Below, piece by piece: positions 15,845-15,894 of a DNA stretch of 15,894 nt. The DNA is taken from NCBI GenBank assembly GCA_027858355.1, contig JAQICW010000106.1:1-15894 (forward strand), in the 5' to 3' direction. Within the stretch, counting starts at the first letter, position 1. Every line of letters starts with the position of its first letter. Made by a program: the position numbers and the translations under genes. The notes beneath the pieces were generated by a model. It worked only from the letters and a program-made list of their open reading frames with translations. It was not told the DNA's origin and did not search any database. Source of the DNA: Desulfobacula sp. GTDB lineage: Bacteria > Desulfobacterota > Desulfobacteria > Desulfobacterales > Desulfobacteraceae.

Positions 15845-15894
15845 GGCTTTCCTTATTGTCGTTATTCAGCTGAATAACGACAATAAGGAAAGCC
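15845..15894. repeat. Perfect 50-bp palindrome at the window end
   Basis: Bases 15845-15869 are the exact reverse complement of 15870-15894, with no spacer (centre CAG/CTG). It starts 9 nt after the DUF554 stop, where an intrinsic terminator would be expected, and as RNA would form a stem of about 23 bp with a 4-nt loop. No A-run precedes it, and any T-run would lie past the edge. Because it ends exactly at the last base, it may instead mark an assembly break or fold-back join. Confidence 0.85.

Overview
The window looks like a chromosomal piece of an anaerobic sulfate-reducing-type bacterium, most likely Desulfobacterales (former Deltaproteobacteria). This rests on moderate AT-richness, the gene order coaE-rho-rpmE-prfA-prmC followed by rpsB-tsf-pyrH-frr-uppS-cdsA-dxr-rseP, and the look of the proteins (short EF-Ts, S2 with an acidic tail, PurS-PurL fusion). 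The placement is inference from recalled family features, not from a database search. Almost every base is explained by conserved housekeeping genes on the plus strand. I see no mobile element, CRISPR array, tRNA, rRNA or defence locus.

Layout. 1-120: the 5' end of a minus-strand ndk (nucleoside diphosphate kinase), cut by the window edge. 121-250: divergent promoter region. 251-4659: coaE, rho, rpmE, an intrinsic terminator, prfA and prmC, which cover CoA synthesis, transcription termination, ribosome structure, and translation release with methylation of the release factor. 4660-4740: rpsB leader. 4741-15835: one tightly packed run of genes, rpsB-tsf-pyrH-frr-uppS-cdsA-dxr-rseP-purSL-purQ-DUF554, with gaps of at most about 26 nt and several start/stop overlaps, so probably a single transcription unit. 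It joins translation (S2, EF-Ts, ribosome recycling), UMP kinase, isoprenoid, undecaprenyl and phospholipid precursor synthesis, the RseP site-2 protease, the two subunits of FGAM synthase for purine synthesis, and a membrane protein of unknown function. 15845-15894: a perfect 50-bp palindrome flush with the window end.

The most notable observation is an in-frame TAA at codon 8 of rpsB, an essential gene whose reading frame and conserved N-terminus are otherwise intact on both sides of the stop. A base-calling or assembly error is the simplest explanation, but the position deserves checking. Other points are the terminal palindrome, a terminator hairpin 13 nt upstream of the prfA start with no good Shine-Dalgarno sequence, an Asn-to-Tyr change in the conserved LDG-motif region of RseP, and a two-copy PurS-like N-terminus on PurL. 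I do not see convincing evidence for a previously undescribed multi-gene system here.
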